A stretch of DNA of 64,000 nt, taken from Marivirga atlantica (GTDB lineage: Bacteria > Bacteroidota > Bacteroidia > Cytophagales > Cyclobacteriaceae). Shown here in pieces: positions 58,101-64,000 of the stretch (the stretch's first letter is position 1; each line of letters begins with the position of its first letter). The stretch covers positions 434,001 to 498,000 of the forward strand of contig NZ_JAERQG010000003.1 of NCBI RefSeq assembly GCF_016734805.1. Direction: 5' to 3'. A program made the position numbers and the translations under genes. The notes beneath the pieces are model-generated. The model saw only the letters and a list, made by a program, of their open reading frames with translations. It ran no database searches and was not told the origin of the DNA.

Positions 58101-58360
58101 CTTGACGAGCCCGTCTGAGAAATAATAATACCGTTTCCGGATTTATCAGCCCAGTTAGAAATAAAGTCATCATTGACCAAACCTAAATCAGTAGCATCAA
58201 ACCACATCTCAAGTTTTGGCTGACCATTACTTCCGTCAATATTACCAACGCCTGCTGGACCAGTTTGCCCGAAAGCGACTGAACCAAATGTTAGTATACT
58301 AAAAAGTATTACAAAGAATTTATTGTTATAAAAATCGGTTGCCATGTTTTTCATATGCAT
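49121..58360 (-). CDS. Giant T9SS secreted protein with lectin-like N-terminus and beta-helix-like repeats
   Basis: A 3079-residue exported protein, the largest in the window. The signal peptide (about 1-32, ending SVAFGQ) is followed by a concanavalin/LamG-like domain (about 40-270, MWFDATDLGLVND, SNWADKSGNG, VRFDGTDDFIPF, NNYLASKYGF) and a DUF8202-like part (about 275-440, FGSDNTTNAIS, RWSKTWYLDK). Then a very long stretch of Gly/Asn/Thr-rich repeats with recurring GTLNV, GGTLTV and I-NG-L patterns (about 440-2900) suggests a beta-helix. Near the end are a PLPVEMVRFDAEL...WETASEKDNDFFEIQRS module and a T9SS type A domain (VVPNPTTERQIYLKL...GIYIVEVVQG). Surface adhesin or sugar-binding function is an inference; the start could also be the internal Met at 3 or 6. 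Confidence 0.9.
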   Translation of the reverse strand: MHMKNMATDFYNNKFFVILFSILTFGSVAFGQTGPAGVGNIDGSNGQPKLEMWFDATDLGLVNDDFISNWADKSGNGIIISQTGSSRPTYKDAADANYSFSSVRFDGTDDFIPFDGSVLVNTNYTVIAVAARRSNGRNAFMGGSTGTTNQNFHPYFNTNALHSQHWGNDHNAPYTGGAGSTVNATTPDFGVFSFRLDANLASAQRAMFQNGSQIGSRNNNAQLSSYTGSAFGLIDAISDYSTLDLAEIIIFSDALSDAEIIIVNNYLASKYGFAMDNNDYYAGDTPGNGNYDFNVTGIGQFNSAQLTVASSEGFVLESDASLDTDGEFILFGSDNTTNAISTANLGTGVQARWSKTWYLDKTSGGSLGAKISFDIQEGISGDFPSGDKDNYVLLRENAGTYDIVAIADADKAILGSSIEFTVSDADLTDGIYTLGTTNSTDSPLDGQPNQTWYSYTTGDWTNPLTWTTDGSGSDRIPSGGGIPDATDNVVILSGRDITLAVDDIVVSSLEVNGLLDIGATSGHNFVDISGNGIVRLSGSGGVGNFPAGNTSNFADNFIGGTVEYYGSGLTVSDNRLFNNVNIILDNPTDELVLLADLDINGDFTVSSGVFKINDNSSTSIRNLNVQGDTFVDSNGSIAVGQGNTVGSFSIPGTMPAAGNYHSIFHQVTFFGDFTNQGSVRFTNQSAPVYNQFTSTGAATVIFKGATNNIASLFGTTDFYNLIIDKGTDNTYELEINSDDLANFGLYGPNNAGRVSNNGFTAENPEVRKALWIYNGTLHLSGSLEIPTLSEGNVAGGNGDYPIGQNGGLWIDGANVSVYTTADNLSQVPVSASGINTGGGNQALSLYGRFRISDGYFGTRASAGFIFWNASAGEVIIEGGTLNVSQFRSAGGGTGTYTYTQSGGDVLVRANEGVPGETSGTYDLFSLDLPDAVFNMSGGTLTVYGNRSNAIFINSAEGNYSVTGGTIRVENRNGNIATIATTVPFWNLEVARDQAGDASEIDLITRTSGTNTIVNPDLTILNNFTIESGVTFDHNGNDVTIGSDFTIEAGGDYVYAGGKRNTTSFIGTDNATLTFLNRTGGTGDEQRFWNFVVDRPAGKTLSFESGKTNRNGNNNNLLRVDGDFLKVLSGTVDQGTHSIRMYADTLVNYDELTVFDPSVTADSDANGENDLLKLRDDGGAATIFITADTSRFGGIKLNSADEIIELVSDVKIDYLEYRHGRIDIGTNNLTIDVLNEVLTGEANGPNGSSQFSVEDMFITAGNASDGGLSLKVNADGTNPGFIDSDEANSGSNPTVFLFPVGTGNTGDNATSEYTPVNIRLASASDEGYITVIPVTKKLATAGPYPLGNDIADRYWIVDYKNFSSVPKVERIWFRAVEKDDPNGGADGFPGNYVPGYVLEDTPFTRTAEVEAGAPGSSGIDNASADNIRIFFWGNEGSGNPAGGFDLINAAYTAGDPSKFVGAPQVFYNTNTGRRNWNNGNKWTTNTDGTDDGVNDYPQAGDIALLYNYGSENQNSWVNANIDISVARVEFSNSGGGWLPRLWVTKNDAVLDLGPVSGTGSIYLEITSASQPTFSSLTDINDFSRQTDSNFTWKIDNNSTVNLPSQFEEYPTFRIEAGGGSDNNRILQTSVPITINGWVRMDRGPRFRMNHDVTIKEDLRITWQENNSTTVELGDDRAVTLTVEGDLRLEDGNGNGPANLVVKNDNQNGYVHRIRVGGNIVMEDFNESQSSFDLYNGAAPNNNAILEFINPGNNTFTNASSLVPEFYRIEMNKGASVANSMQIDSDFDLMGPTSGVGVDKALEIINGTLILNNANIDVDLTTGDDDYNISATGGLQISQGTANVSGDDSGIRLDGSLTIDGGTLNMDDAVGNGNNYIEYSASGNAQLNVSGGFLTVGSQIRRNLITTEGKLSYSQTGGTVVVGKNVTPEASRGVFEISNLGSSFTYTGGTLTLVRQNTASPSVAALRILPTSSNVTQPIYIGNGDTPTNQSNFGINANVPLAGIVVNGTNNPTAVIQVNTLELDGDLIINSGASFDANGIDLILNADLNNDGTFIPSSNNTIFGSTTTQTIAGSGTTTFYDFEKNELGTLEINDNDVTVNNLFSFTDGLINDNGFTIDIKGNAVIDGEHNSNLGSGNGIQFSGTSQQQLQRSSSGTSSLGIVTIANTAGIVIPEGGGYDFDINGELKMNGGVFNIGSSSVTLGQNAEVTTTGTFSVTNMVKTNSSFSDNGLTKIFNAGYNQTFTFPIGEVLYTPVIADMSVAGGTTGSSVGSISAKPANEYHPTIDDGNDVLAGGDINNVLQYYWTIKSTGLTGFKGDIQLFYDQSLVSVADGGYSEADYIAARILNFNNPTNDINKYSSDDLVDEGANEVNFNNTVVFDAVNSNSIAGDYFAGLDLAIPDNVATYTSTGLGGLVTDDATYVESLPTPGTAPSGAVLVVSNGTEVNFNVNSVRLYKTIIEDGGVLNVDNTDGHRLGILEGTGTLKITSNTSSAPLPAADYGDFFSCSGGGLEYAGTGSYNVLPGISSLRNLTLSGSGDRNFPNNNVTVCEDFIVDGPETTILANKFLEIQGDLIVNDGNIYVSSGNTTRLRVFDNVQLLGGSLNSASGTNSASDLRGNVNINGGVLNLNGTRTFVKGDFNFISGNILSGNSTLILNSNTSIQTISGEITGSNSLNILTIDNRNGTQDFMLDGNIEIITRLDLNDGKLLVNQQDSVILGASATVSPAAGRSNSYITGKVTKVINSAGGNFTFPIGDANYWRPAKVRNVSTGGLTWEAQFWGRDVVTNTTCSNMNPTSGDIATLQQGEYWIVSDGAAAPSGVTANVGLSWGTETDVSSNSLDRQELEVMAWNSGSSSWDNYGGGSFSGGNSKDQGSFESTSAVTFSENIFVVGSGDAANPLPVEMVRFDAELSNGYVYLEWETASEKDNDFFEIQRSYNGDDYESIGLVEGNGTTLTNVVYDFTDYSPLSGKSYYRLKQVDYDGDYEYSKIVTIEINKVSSLNVVPNPTTERQIYLKLDGFHPEQTISVNVFNLQGASMFRGQFSPDELWNRPLPVNTSLKSGIYIVEVVQGNTQKQVRLAIR

Positions 58361-58380
58361 ACAGTTCTTTTAATCAACTT

Positions 58381-58388
58381 CAAAAATA
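58381..58388 (-). promoter_or_regulatory. Candidate -7 box for the 3079-residue T9SS gene
   Basis: Minus-strand TATTTTTG fits TAnnTTTG, 20 nt before the ATG at 58360. No TTG at -33 spacing. The 221-nt gap 58361-58581 otherwise shows only AT-rich sequence. Confidence 0.45.
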
Positions 58389-58581
58389 ACACCTCTTAAC
58401 TTCATTTCCATCAGTAAATCACCTAAATATCAAATATTTAGAGGAAATTCATATAATTAGTTATCAAACAGTGATTTATGGGGATAAATTTTACCAGAAT
58501 TCGGACTGAAAATGAGATTTAAAGGATTAACATCAATCAAAAATCTTCCGTTATTAAAATTAAGGCTTTATTTTGCACTGC

Positions 58582-59199
58582 ATGACTAATGATTTAAAAG
58601 CATTTTTTGATTCACAAAATAAGTTCGAAGCTGGTTGCGATGAGGTGGGCAGAGGCTGTCTTGCCGGCCCTGTGGTAGCAGCAGCAGTAATTCTACCTAA
58701 AGCTTTTGAACATGAATATCTGACTGATTCCAAAAAGCTTAACCAAACAAAAAGGAAGCAACTTGTTAAGGAAATAAAAAAAGCAGCAATTGCATGGGAA
58801 ATAGGCATTTGTGATCACGAAGAGATTGACGCTATTAACATCTTGAATGCCTCTTTCCTGGCAATGCATAAGGCCTTGGACAAGCTAAGCGTAAAACCAG
58901 ATTTTATATTAGTGGATGGTAATAAATTCAAACCATACCCTGAGGTTAAACATGCCTGCATCATTAAAGGTGATAGTAAATACTTTAGTATTGCCGCAGC
59001 TTCTGTTTTAGCTAAAGAATATAGAGATGATTTGATGAGAGAGCTTGCTGAAAAATATCCTTACTACGGATGGGAAAAGAATGTTGGCTACCCTACCAAA
59101 CAACACAGAGAAGGAATAAGAGAACACGGAGTATCCCCATTTCACAGAAGAACTTTTCAGCTATTACCTAAGCAACTTGAGTTGTTTGATAAAAATTAA
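58582..59199 (+). CDS. rnhB: Ribonuclease HII
   Basis: Removes RNA from RNA-DNA hybrids and misincorporated ribonucleotides. The catalytic DEVGRG (Asp20-Glu21) is in AGCDEVGRGCLAGPVVAAAVIL, with further acidic residues in DSKKL and LVDGNKF and the C-terminal YPTKQHREGI motif. I choose ATG 58582 (205 residues): the TTG at 58573 that would extend the frame by three codons is part of the -7-like sequence TTTATTTTG. The 3' end overlaps the convergent alanine dehydrogenase gene by 4 nt. Confidence 0.96.
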   Translation: MTNDLKAFFDSQNKFEAGCDEVGRGCLAGPVVAAAVILPKAFEHEYLTDSKKLNQTKRKQLVKEIKKAAIAWEIGICDHEEIDAINILNASFLAMHKALDKLSVKPDFILVDGNKFKPYPEVKHACIIKGDSKYFSIAAASVLAKEYRDDLMRELAEKYPYYGWEKNVGYPTKQHREGIREHGVSPFHRRTFQLLPKQLELFDKN

Positions 59200-60428
59200 G
59201 AAAACCTTGCCGCCATCAACAGACTCAATTCCTTATAGTTAAGATTAAACTTTTTAGCGATATGCATATTGGTAAGCGTACCTTTGTAGGTATAAACACC
59301 TTTCATAAACCATGAATTGGTAAAAACCATGTCTTCAATACCTCCCATATCACCAGCCTGCAGTAACATAGGCGTTAAGATATTACTTACCGCATTACTA
59401 GCCGTTCTCGATACTCTTGAGGCAATATTTGGCACACAATAATGAATAACATCAAACTTCTTGAAAATAGGCTCATCATGCGTTGTTATTTCTGATGTTT
59501 CAAAACAACCTCCCTGATCTATTGAAACATCTATAATCACTGCGTTTTTACGCATGTTCATCACCATTTCTTCAGTAACGATACACTTATTCCTACCTTT
59601 TTCAGCACGTATTGCACCAATCACAACATCAGCCTCAGTTAGTGATTCACTCAACATAACTGTATCAATTGTTGATGTGTGCACAGGCTGAGCTAGTGCA
59701 TGCTTTATTCTTCTTAATTTATACAGGTGATTGTCATATATTTCAATGCTGGCACCTAAACCTAATGCAGCCCTGGCAGCGTATTCACCAACTGTACCTG
59801 CACCTAAGATAACAACTTTGGTAGGTCGCACCCCGGTAATACCTCCCAGAATCACTCCTTTTCCTCCATTTAAATTATTAAGTAATTCTGTAGCTATCTG
59901 GATGGCGGAAATACCGGCAATTTCACTCATAGCTCTTACAACGGGCATACCGCCTACTTTGTCTTCAATCAACTCAATGCCTATGGCATTAATCTTTCTC
60001 TCATTCAATTGACTGAAATAACTTTTAGTAAGTTGACCAATTTGGAGCGCAGAGATCATGAAACTGCCATGTCTCATCAATTTGATTTCTTCTGATGTGG
60101 GTGGTTCTATTTTAACTACAAAATTAGCATCAAATGCTTCTTTAGCCGAATAAACCACTTTAGCTCCCGCATCACTATATTCATTATCAGGAAAATTACT
60201 TGCTTTACCAGCCCCGCTTTCAATGATAATCTCATGGCCATTATTGGACAGTAAAGCCACTGCTCCTGGTGTCAGTGGTACTCTTTTCTCTTGAAGGGAT
60301 ATTTCTTTAGGAATGCCAATTTGAAGAGCTCCCTTCTTTCTTTCTACCGCTAACAACTCTTCTTGTGGATATAATGCCGACTTACGCGCTAATAATTCAA
60401 AACCTTTATGAGAAACTTCTTTAGCCAT
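59196..60428 (-). CDS. ald: Alanine dehydrogenase (AlaDh/PNT family)
   Basis: A 410-residue NAD-linked enzyme converting L-alanine to pyruvate and ammonia, or the reverse. It has IGIPKEISLQEKRVPLTPGAV with the substrate-binding Arg and Lys, the NAD motif VVILGAGTVGEYAARAALGLGA (about 205-226) and IIDVSIDQGGCFETSE with the usual His pair nearby (THDEP, VIHYCVPN). It has an N-terminal extension of ~35 residues compared with typical Ald (~370). Its start overlaps tsaE by 8 nt. The alternative, a transhydrogenase alpha subunit, is less likely because the Ald-type C-terminus is present. Confidence 0.88.
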   Translation of the reverse strand: MAKEVSHKGFELLARKSALYPQEELLAVERKKGALQIGIPKEISLQEKRVPLTPGAVALLSNNGHEIIIESGAGKASNFPDNEYSDAGAKVVYSAKEAFDANFVVKIEPPTSEEIKLMRHGSFMISALQIGQLTKSYFSQLNERKINAIGIELIEDKVGGMPVVRAMSEIAGISAIQIATELLNNLNGGKGVILGGITGVRPTKVVILGAGTVGEYAARAALGLGASIEIYDNHLYKLRRIKHALAQPVHTSTIDTVMLSESLTEADVVIGAIRAEKGRNKCIVTEEMVMNMRKNAVIIDVSIDQGGCFETSEITTHDEPIFKKFDVIHYCVPNIASRVSRTASNAVSNILTPMLLQAGDMGGIEDMVFTNSWFMKGVYTYKGTLTNMHIAKKFNLNYKELSLLMAARFS

Positions 60429-60870
60429 TTTTCCTTACTGTAAAATCTCTTGACTCTCCATTTTGAGTTATTGAAATATTAATACTCAAATATGCATCAG
60501 GTAATAGTGATGGAATCATTCCGGGCCACTCAATCAAACATAGATTCCCTGAATAAAAATAATCTTCTGCCCCTATGTCCAGAGCTTCCTCTTCTGACTC
60601 AATTCTATAAAAATCAAAATGATACACCTCTCCAATCTTTTCAGAAGCATATTCATTTACCAATGCGAATGTAGGACTACTAACATGATCATTCACCTCC
60701 AAAAATTTGCACAAAGCTGTTATGAAGGTCGTTTTACCTGCTCCCATTGGTGCATCAAAAAGCCAAATCTTGTAAGACTTGCCAAAAGAATAAATTTCTT
60801 CAGCAAGTGCATTAAGATCTGACAATGCAACTGTATTAAAATGCTTCTCTGAAACGGCTTCAGCTTCCAT
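60421..60870 (-). CDS. tsaE: tRNA threonylcarbamoyladenosine biosynthesis ATPase TsaE
   Basis: A 149-residue P-loop ATPase needed with TsaB, TsaC and TsaD for the universal t6A37 tRNA modification. The Walker A is DAPMGAGKTTFI, followed by SSPTFALVNEY, the YHFDFYRI block and LIEWPGMIPSLLPDAYL, all typical. It overlaps porX by 11 nt upstream and ald by 8 nt downstream, so the three are translationally coupled on the minus strand. Confidence 0.95.
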   Translation of the reverse strand: MEAEAVSEKHFNTVALSDLNALAEEIYSFGKSYKIWLFDAPMGAGKTTFITALCKFLEVNDHVSSPTFALVNEYASEKIGEVYHFDFYRIESEEEALDIGAEDYFYSGNLCLIEWPGMIPSLLPDAYLSINISITQNGESRDFTVRKNG

Positions 60871-62422
60871 TTTTCGAAGATAATGAAATTATAGGAATTA
60901 TCATTTCTTCCATTGACACTCCTCCATGCTGAAACGTATCTTTATAATAATTAACATAGTAGTTGTAATTATTCGGATAAGCGAAAAAGCTTTCACCTTT
61001 TGTAAAAACATAAGATGTGCTCACATTTATTTTAGGCAGATGAAAACGCTCTGGCTTAGGCACCTCAAGCACGTCATTATTAGCTTTATAGCCAAGGTTT
61101 TTACCTTGCTTATATCTTAGGTTACTATTTACGTTTCTGTCCCCCACTATTTTGAAAGGCTTCTTAACTCTAATAGTACCATGATCAGTTGTAATAACAA
61201 CTTTCACCTTTTTTGAAGCTATTTTCTTTAATAAATCTAGCAAGGGCGAATGCATAAACCAGCTATTTGTTAATGATCTATAGGCTGATTCATCTGGAGC
61301 CAATTCCCTAATCATTTTCATATCAGTTCTGGCATGGGAAAGCATATCCACAAAGTTGTAAACTAAAACATTGAGAGGGTGATCCATCATGTTTGACACC
61401 TGATCAATTACCTGCTTACCCTGATTAACATTTACAATCTTATTATAAGTAAACTTATCCTCATAGCCATGTCTTCTTAACTGCCTGCTAACCCATTTAT
61501 CTTCATTGTTATTTTTTCCATCTTCTTCGTCCTCATTTACCCAAAGGTCTGGATGTTTGGCTGCCATTTCATCAGGAAGCAAACCCGAAAAAATTGCGTT
61601 TCTAGCGTAAGCTGTTGTTGTTGGTAATATTGAATAATAATTATCCTCTTCATCCAGATTAAAATACTTCAGTATTTCAGGCTCCATCAATTTCCACTGA
61701 TCAAATCTGAGGTTATCAATAACAATGAAGAATACTGGCTCATCTCCTAAATTCGGAAAAACCTTTGAACGCATCAATTCGTGACTCAATAGAGGCCTAT
61801 CTTCAGTCTCATCATTAATCCACTGTTCATAATTATCATCTATAAATCGTGCAAAATTATTATTCCCTTCCAAATGCTGCATTGACAACACTTCTGCCAT
61901 ACTTTGATCCTCGGTCTGATCAATCTCTAAATCCCAGAATACAAGCTTCTTGTACATTTCAGCCCATTCCTTATAATCAAGATCGTCACCAAAGGCCATA
62001 CTGATGTTTCTGAAGTCTTGTTGATAGGTTTGATTAGTCTTTTCGCTTACCAAACGCTTATTATCCAATATCTTTTTTACGGAAAGTAGAATTTGATTAG
62101 GATTTAAAGGCTTGATAAGGTAGTCTGCTATTTTTGAACCTATAGCTTCTTCCATAATAAACTCTTCTTCACTCTTGGTTATCATGACTACGGGTAAATT
62201 AGGTTTAGCGCTCTTTATTACGCTCAAACTTTCAAGACCACTCATACCCGGCATATTTTCATCTAAGAAAACAATATCGAATTGCTCTTCCATACATAAA
62301 TCAACAGCTTCGGAGCCATTATTTACAGCCGTAATTTTATAACCTTTATTCTCTAAAAAAATGATGTGGGGTTTTAATAGGTCAATTTCATCATCGGCCC
62401 ATAAAATGTGATAGTTTTGCAT
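60860..62422 (-). CDS. porX: PorX-type response regulator with PglZ domain (T9SS regulator)
   Basis: A 520-residue protein with an N-terminal receiver domain (about 4-120; acidic pair D10-D11, phospho-acceptor Asp54 in VFLDENMPG, Lys in VVMITKSEEE) and a C-terminal PglZ alkaline-phosphatase-like domain (about 190-515; FFIVIDNLRFDQW, PTTTAYARNAIFSGLLPDEM, VVITTDHGTIRVKKPF). This architecture is that of PorX, the response regulator that works with PorY and SigP in Porphyromonas to control T9SS genes and whose PglZ domain hydrolyses nucleotides. The four T9SS cargo proteins in this window fit an active T9SS. No porY or other T9SS machinery genes are in the window. Confidence 0.93.
   Translation of the reverse strand: MQNYHILWADDEIDLLKPHIIFLENKGYKITAVNNGSEAVDLCMEEQFDIVFLDENMPGMSGLESLSVIKSAKPNLPVVMITKSEEEFIMEEAIGSKIADYLIKPLNPNQILLSVKKILDNKRLVSEKTNQTYQQDFRNISMAFGDDLDYKEWAEMYKKLVFWDLEIDQTEDQSMAEVLSMQHLEGNNNFARFIDDNYEQWINDETEDRPLLSHELMRSKVFPNLGDEPVFFIVIDNLRFDQWKLMEPEILKYFNLDEEDNYYSILPTTTAYARNAIFSGLLPDEMAAKHPDLWVNEDEEDGKNNNEDKWVSRQLRRHGYEDKFTYNKIVNVNQGKQVIDQVSNMMDHPLNVLVYNFVDMLSHARTDMKMIRELAPDESAYRSLTNSWFMHSPLLDLLKKIASKKVKVVITTDHGTIRVKKPFKIVGDRNVNSNLRYKQGKNLGYKANNDVLEVPKPERFHLPKINVSTSYVFTKGESFFAYPNNYNYYVNYYKDTFQHGGVSMEEMIIPIISLSSKNGS
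62412..62419 (+). promoter_or_regulatory. Candidate -7 box upstream of the HD-domain gene
   Basis: TAGTTTTG fits TAnnTTTG and would give a leader of about 30 nt. It lies just downstream of (and next to) the porX start codon on the other strand. No -33 TTG seen. Confidence 0.35.
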
Positions 62423-62453
62423 AAAATCGATTTCTGCCTTAAACTTATTTGAT

Positions 62454-63674
62454 TTGAAAAAATTCAGAAAAATAAACGACCCAATTTACGGATTCATTTC
62501 CATAAAGAGTGATTTATTATTTAAGATATTGAATCATCCTTACTTTCAACGCTTACGCAGGATTCGGCAATTGGGTTTGAGTGAACTGGTTTATCCAGGA
62601 GCTACCCATACACGATTTCATCATGCTTTGGGGGCAACTCATCTGATGGGTATAGTATTAGATCAACTATTACAAAAAGGTATTGAAATATCAGAAGAGG
62701 AATATGAAGCTGCACAGGTAGCAATTTTATTGCATGACATTGGTCATGGACCATTCTCGCACGCTCTGGAATATAGTTTACTAACGGGTATCACTCATGA
62801 AAATATTTCATTACAGTTTATGAAAGAATTGAACCGACACTTTAACGGTGAGCTGTCAATGGCTATTTCAATGTTTAAAAACACCTATAAAAGGAAATTC
62901 TTTCATGAGTTAATTTCTAGCCAATTAGATGTAGATAGACTGGACTATTTAAATCGTGACTCCTTTTATACGGGCGTCTCAGAAGGTAATGTAAGTGTCG
63001 ACAGAATTCTGTTTCATCTCAATATTATTGATGATCAGGTTGTAGTAGAAGAAAAGGCCATCTACAGTATTGAGAACTTCCTAAACTCAAGGAGGCTAAT
63101 GTACTGGCAAGTTTATTTGCACAAAACTGCTTTAGGCGCGGAAAGGATGCTCGTTAATATTATGAACCGCGCAAAAGTTGTTCATGAAACAGAAGGTATA
63201 TCGCCTGCTTTACGCTTCTTCTTAAATAAAGAATACAGTCTGGATGATTTGCAAGAAAACCCTGATGTGATTAAGCAATTTGCCGACCTTGATGATGCTG
63301 ATATTTTACATGCCATAAAACTATGGGCTAATAATAATGACAAGGTGCTTAGTGCACTTTCTAAAAGTATGATCAACAGAGATTTATTTAAGATAAAACT
63401 AACAAATGAGCCACTTGAAAAATCAGCAATAAAAAAGATAAAACAACAAATAGCTGATCAATATGGCTTCCTAAATAAAGAAGCTGCTTATTTTTTTTCT
63501 CATGGCGAGGTAACTAATTCAGCATATATCGTTGGAGGAAAAAGTATTAAAATTTTAGATACTAAAGGAAAAGTGATGGACATTGCACAGGCGGCAGATT
63601 TACCGAATATCAAAGCTATGAGTAAAATAGTCAAAAAATATTATCTCTGCCTGCCGAAATCTTTATCTTTGTGA
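62454..63674 (+). CDS. HD-domain phosphohydrolase (SAMHD1/dGTPase-like)
   Basis: A 406-residue protein starting with TTG (MKKFRKINDPIYGFI). The HD metal site is complete: RFHHALGATHL (His57), LLHDIGHGPFSHALE (His94-Asp95) and LDVDRLDYLNRDSFYTG. It matches the YdhJ/SAMHD1-like group often annotated as deoxyguanosinetriphosphate triphosphohydrolase-related; the true substrate is uncertain. It is divergent from porX and overlaps with the promoter of lpxD at its 3' end. Confidence 0.9.
   Translation: MKKFRKINDPIYGFISIKSDLLFKILNHPYFQRLRRIRQLGLSELVYPGATHTRFHHALGATHLMGIVLDQLLQKGIEISEEEYEAAQVAILLHDIGHGPFSHALEYSLLTGITHENISLQFMKELNRHFNGELSMAISMFKNTYKRKFFHELISSQLDVDRLDYLNRDSFYTGVSEGNVSVDRILFHLNIIDDQVVVEEKAIYSIENFLNSRRLMYWQVYLHKTALGAERMLVNIMNRAKVVHETEGISPALRFFLNKEYSLDDLQENPDVIKQFADLDDADILHAIKLWANNNDKVLSALSKSMINRDLFKIKLTNEPLEKSAIKKIKQQIADQYGFLNKEAAYFFSHGEVTNSAYIVGGKSIKILDTKGKVMDIAQAADLPNIKAMSKIVKKYYLCLPKSLSL
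63664..63671 (+). promoter_or_regulatory. Candidate -7 box upstream of lpxD
   Basis: TATCTTTG fits TAnnTTTG and lies within the last codons of the HD gene, 22 nt before the lpxD ATG. Confidence 0.45.
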
Positions 63675-63693
63675 CCGATTAAAATTAAATCTA

Positions 63694-64000
63694 ATGGAGT
63701 TTAGCGTTAAACAGATTGCTGAGTTAATAGGTGGTAAAGTAGAGGGTAATGAAAACGGTAAGGTGACCGACCTCGGTAAAATTGAAGAAGGTAAACCAAA
63801 TACCTTAAGCTTTCTGGCTAACGATAAATACGAAAATCACATCTACACCTCAGATGCCGCGGCTATTATTGTAGGTCAAGAATTTCAGCCCAAACAAGAA
63901 ATTAAACCTGCTTTGATACGGGTAGAAAATCCTTATTCGTCTTTTACAGTTCTGTTAGAAGAATATAACAAGATAATCTCCTATGCTAAAAATGGTATTG
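63694..64000 (+). CDS. lpxD: UDP-3-O-acylglucosamine N-acyltransferase LpxD, N-terminal part (cut by window end)
   Basis: An open frame from ATG 63694 runs to the right edge (102 codons plus one base). The translation starts MEFSVKQIAELIGGKVEG and continues with IEEGKPNTLSFLANDKYE, TSDAAAIIV and RVENPYSSFTVLLE, which is the N-terminal uridine-binding domain of LpxD. LpxD adds the N-linked 3-hydroxyacyl chain in lipid A synthesis. The left-handed beta-helix acyltransferase part lies beyond the window. A TAnnTTTG box precedes it. Confidence 0.93.
   Translation, partial: MEFSVKQIAELIGGKVEGNENGKVTDLGKIEEGKPNTLSFLANDKYENHIYTSDAAAIIVGQEFQPKQEIKPALIRVENPYSSFTVLLEEYNKIISYAKNGI

Noticed and set aside
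58573-58581. TTG start of rnhB three codons upstream of the ATG
   Set aside because: The TTG belongs to a -7-like promoter sequence and the ATG at 58582 gives the normal N-terminus.
1-64000. tRNA, rRNA, CRISPR arrays, insertion sequences and prophage genes
   Set aside because: I saw no cloverleaf-like sequences, regularly spaced repeats, transposase or phage motifs; short RNA genes could still be missed without a covariance-model search.

Overview
The window is AT-rich bacterial DNA with densely packed genes and no RNA genes, CRISPR arrays, insertion sequences or prophage that I can recognise. Everything points to Bacteroidota, most likely a free-living (perhaps marine, gliding) member of the Cytophagales. 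Four secreted proteins end in type A sorting domains of the type IX secretion system (T9SS), and the T9SS regulator PorX is present. The window also holds typical Bacteroidota gene neighbourhoods (ddl-PASTA; parA-parB-DUF5683-dapB-lepB; porX-tsaE-ald), promoters of the TAnnTTTG type, few Shine-Dalgarno sequences and several TTG starts. The genus cannot be fixed from sequence reading alone.

Layout. 1-7.6 kb (+): tail of an M43 (cytophagalysin-type) secreted metalloprotease, then an overlapping set of a double-length D-Ala-D-Ala ligase-like protein, a membrane-anchored PASTA protein and a T9SS cargo protein. 7.6-11.5 kb (-): a glycoside-hydrolase-like lipoprotein (MJ1477/TM1410 type), prfB with its programmed +1 frameshift, ilvE, and a PduO-type cobalamin adenosyltransferase. 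11.6-18.1 kb (-): a 2163-residue modular T9SS protein. 18.4-23.8 kb (-): a small beta-barrel-like protein with a very basic tail, then glpD-glpK-glpF followed by a monoacylglycerol-lipase-like hydrolase. 23.9-32.2 kb (+): an unknown envelope protein, an MscS channel, a Cys/Met-metabolism PLP enzyme, a glycerol-3-phosphate acyltransferase-like protein and gpsA. 32.4-38.5 kb (+): parA, parB, DUF5683, dapB, lepB, an RluA-like protein with an altered catalytic residue, and a 2-hydroxyacid dehydrogenase. 38.6-40.4 kb (-): an M48 lipoprotein protease and an orphan two-helix membrane protein. 40.6-47.1 kb (+): FAH-family enzyme, M23 peptidase, Bcp peroxiredoxin, split transketolase genes with a von Willebrand A gene between them, and an ABM-domain protein. 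47.1-58.4 kb (-): an ABC-F ATPase and a 3079-residue T9SS protein. 58.6-64 kb: rnhB (+), the overlapping porX-tsaE-ald set (-), an HD-domain hydrolase (+) and the start of lpxD (+).

Gene cooperation. Glycerol and glycerol-3-phosphate recur: the lipase may release glycerol, GlpF imports it, GlpK phosphorylates it and GlpD oxidises it, while GpsA and the acyltransferase feed glycerol-3-phosphate into phospholipids. Envelope biogenesis is the other theme (Ddl-like, PASTA, M23, LepB, LpxD, T9SS cargo and PorX).

Most of the window is conserved core genome. The points most worth a second look are the tandem Ddl-like fusion with divergent active sites, the RluA-like protein with Glu in place of the catalytic Asp, the vWA gene wedged between the transketolase halves, the prfB frameshift that hides the true start, and an antisense promoter-like sequence under the basic-tail protein. 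I found no convincing new multi-gene system; the strongest novel candidate is the ddl-PASTA-T9SS cargo set.
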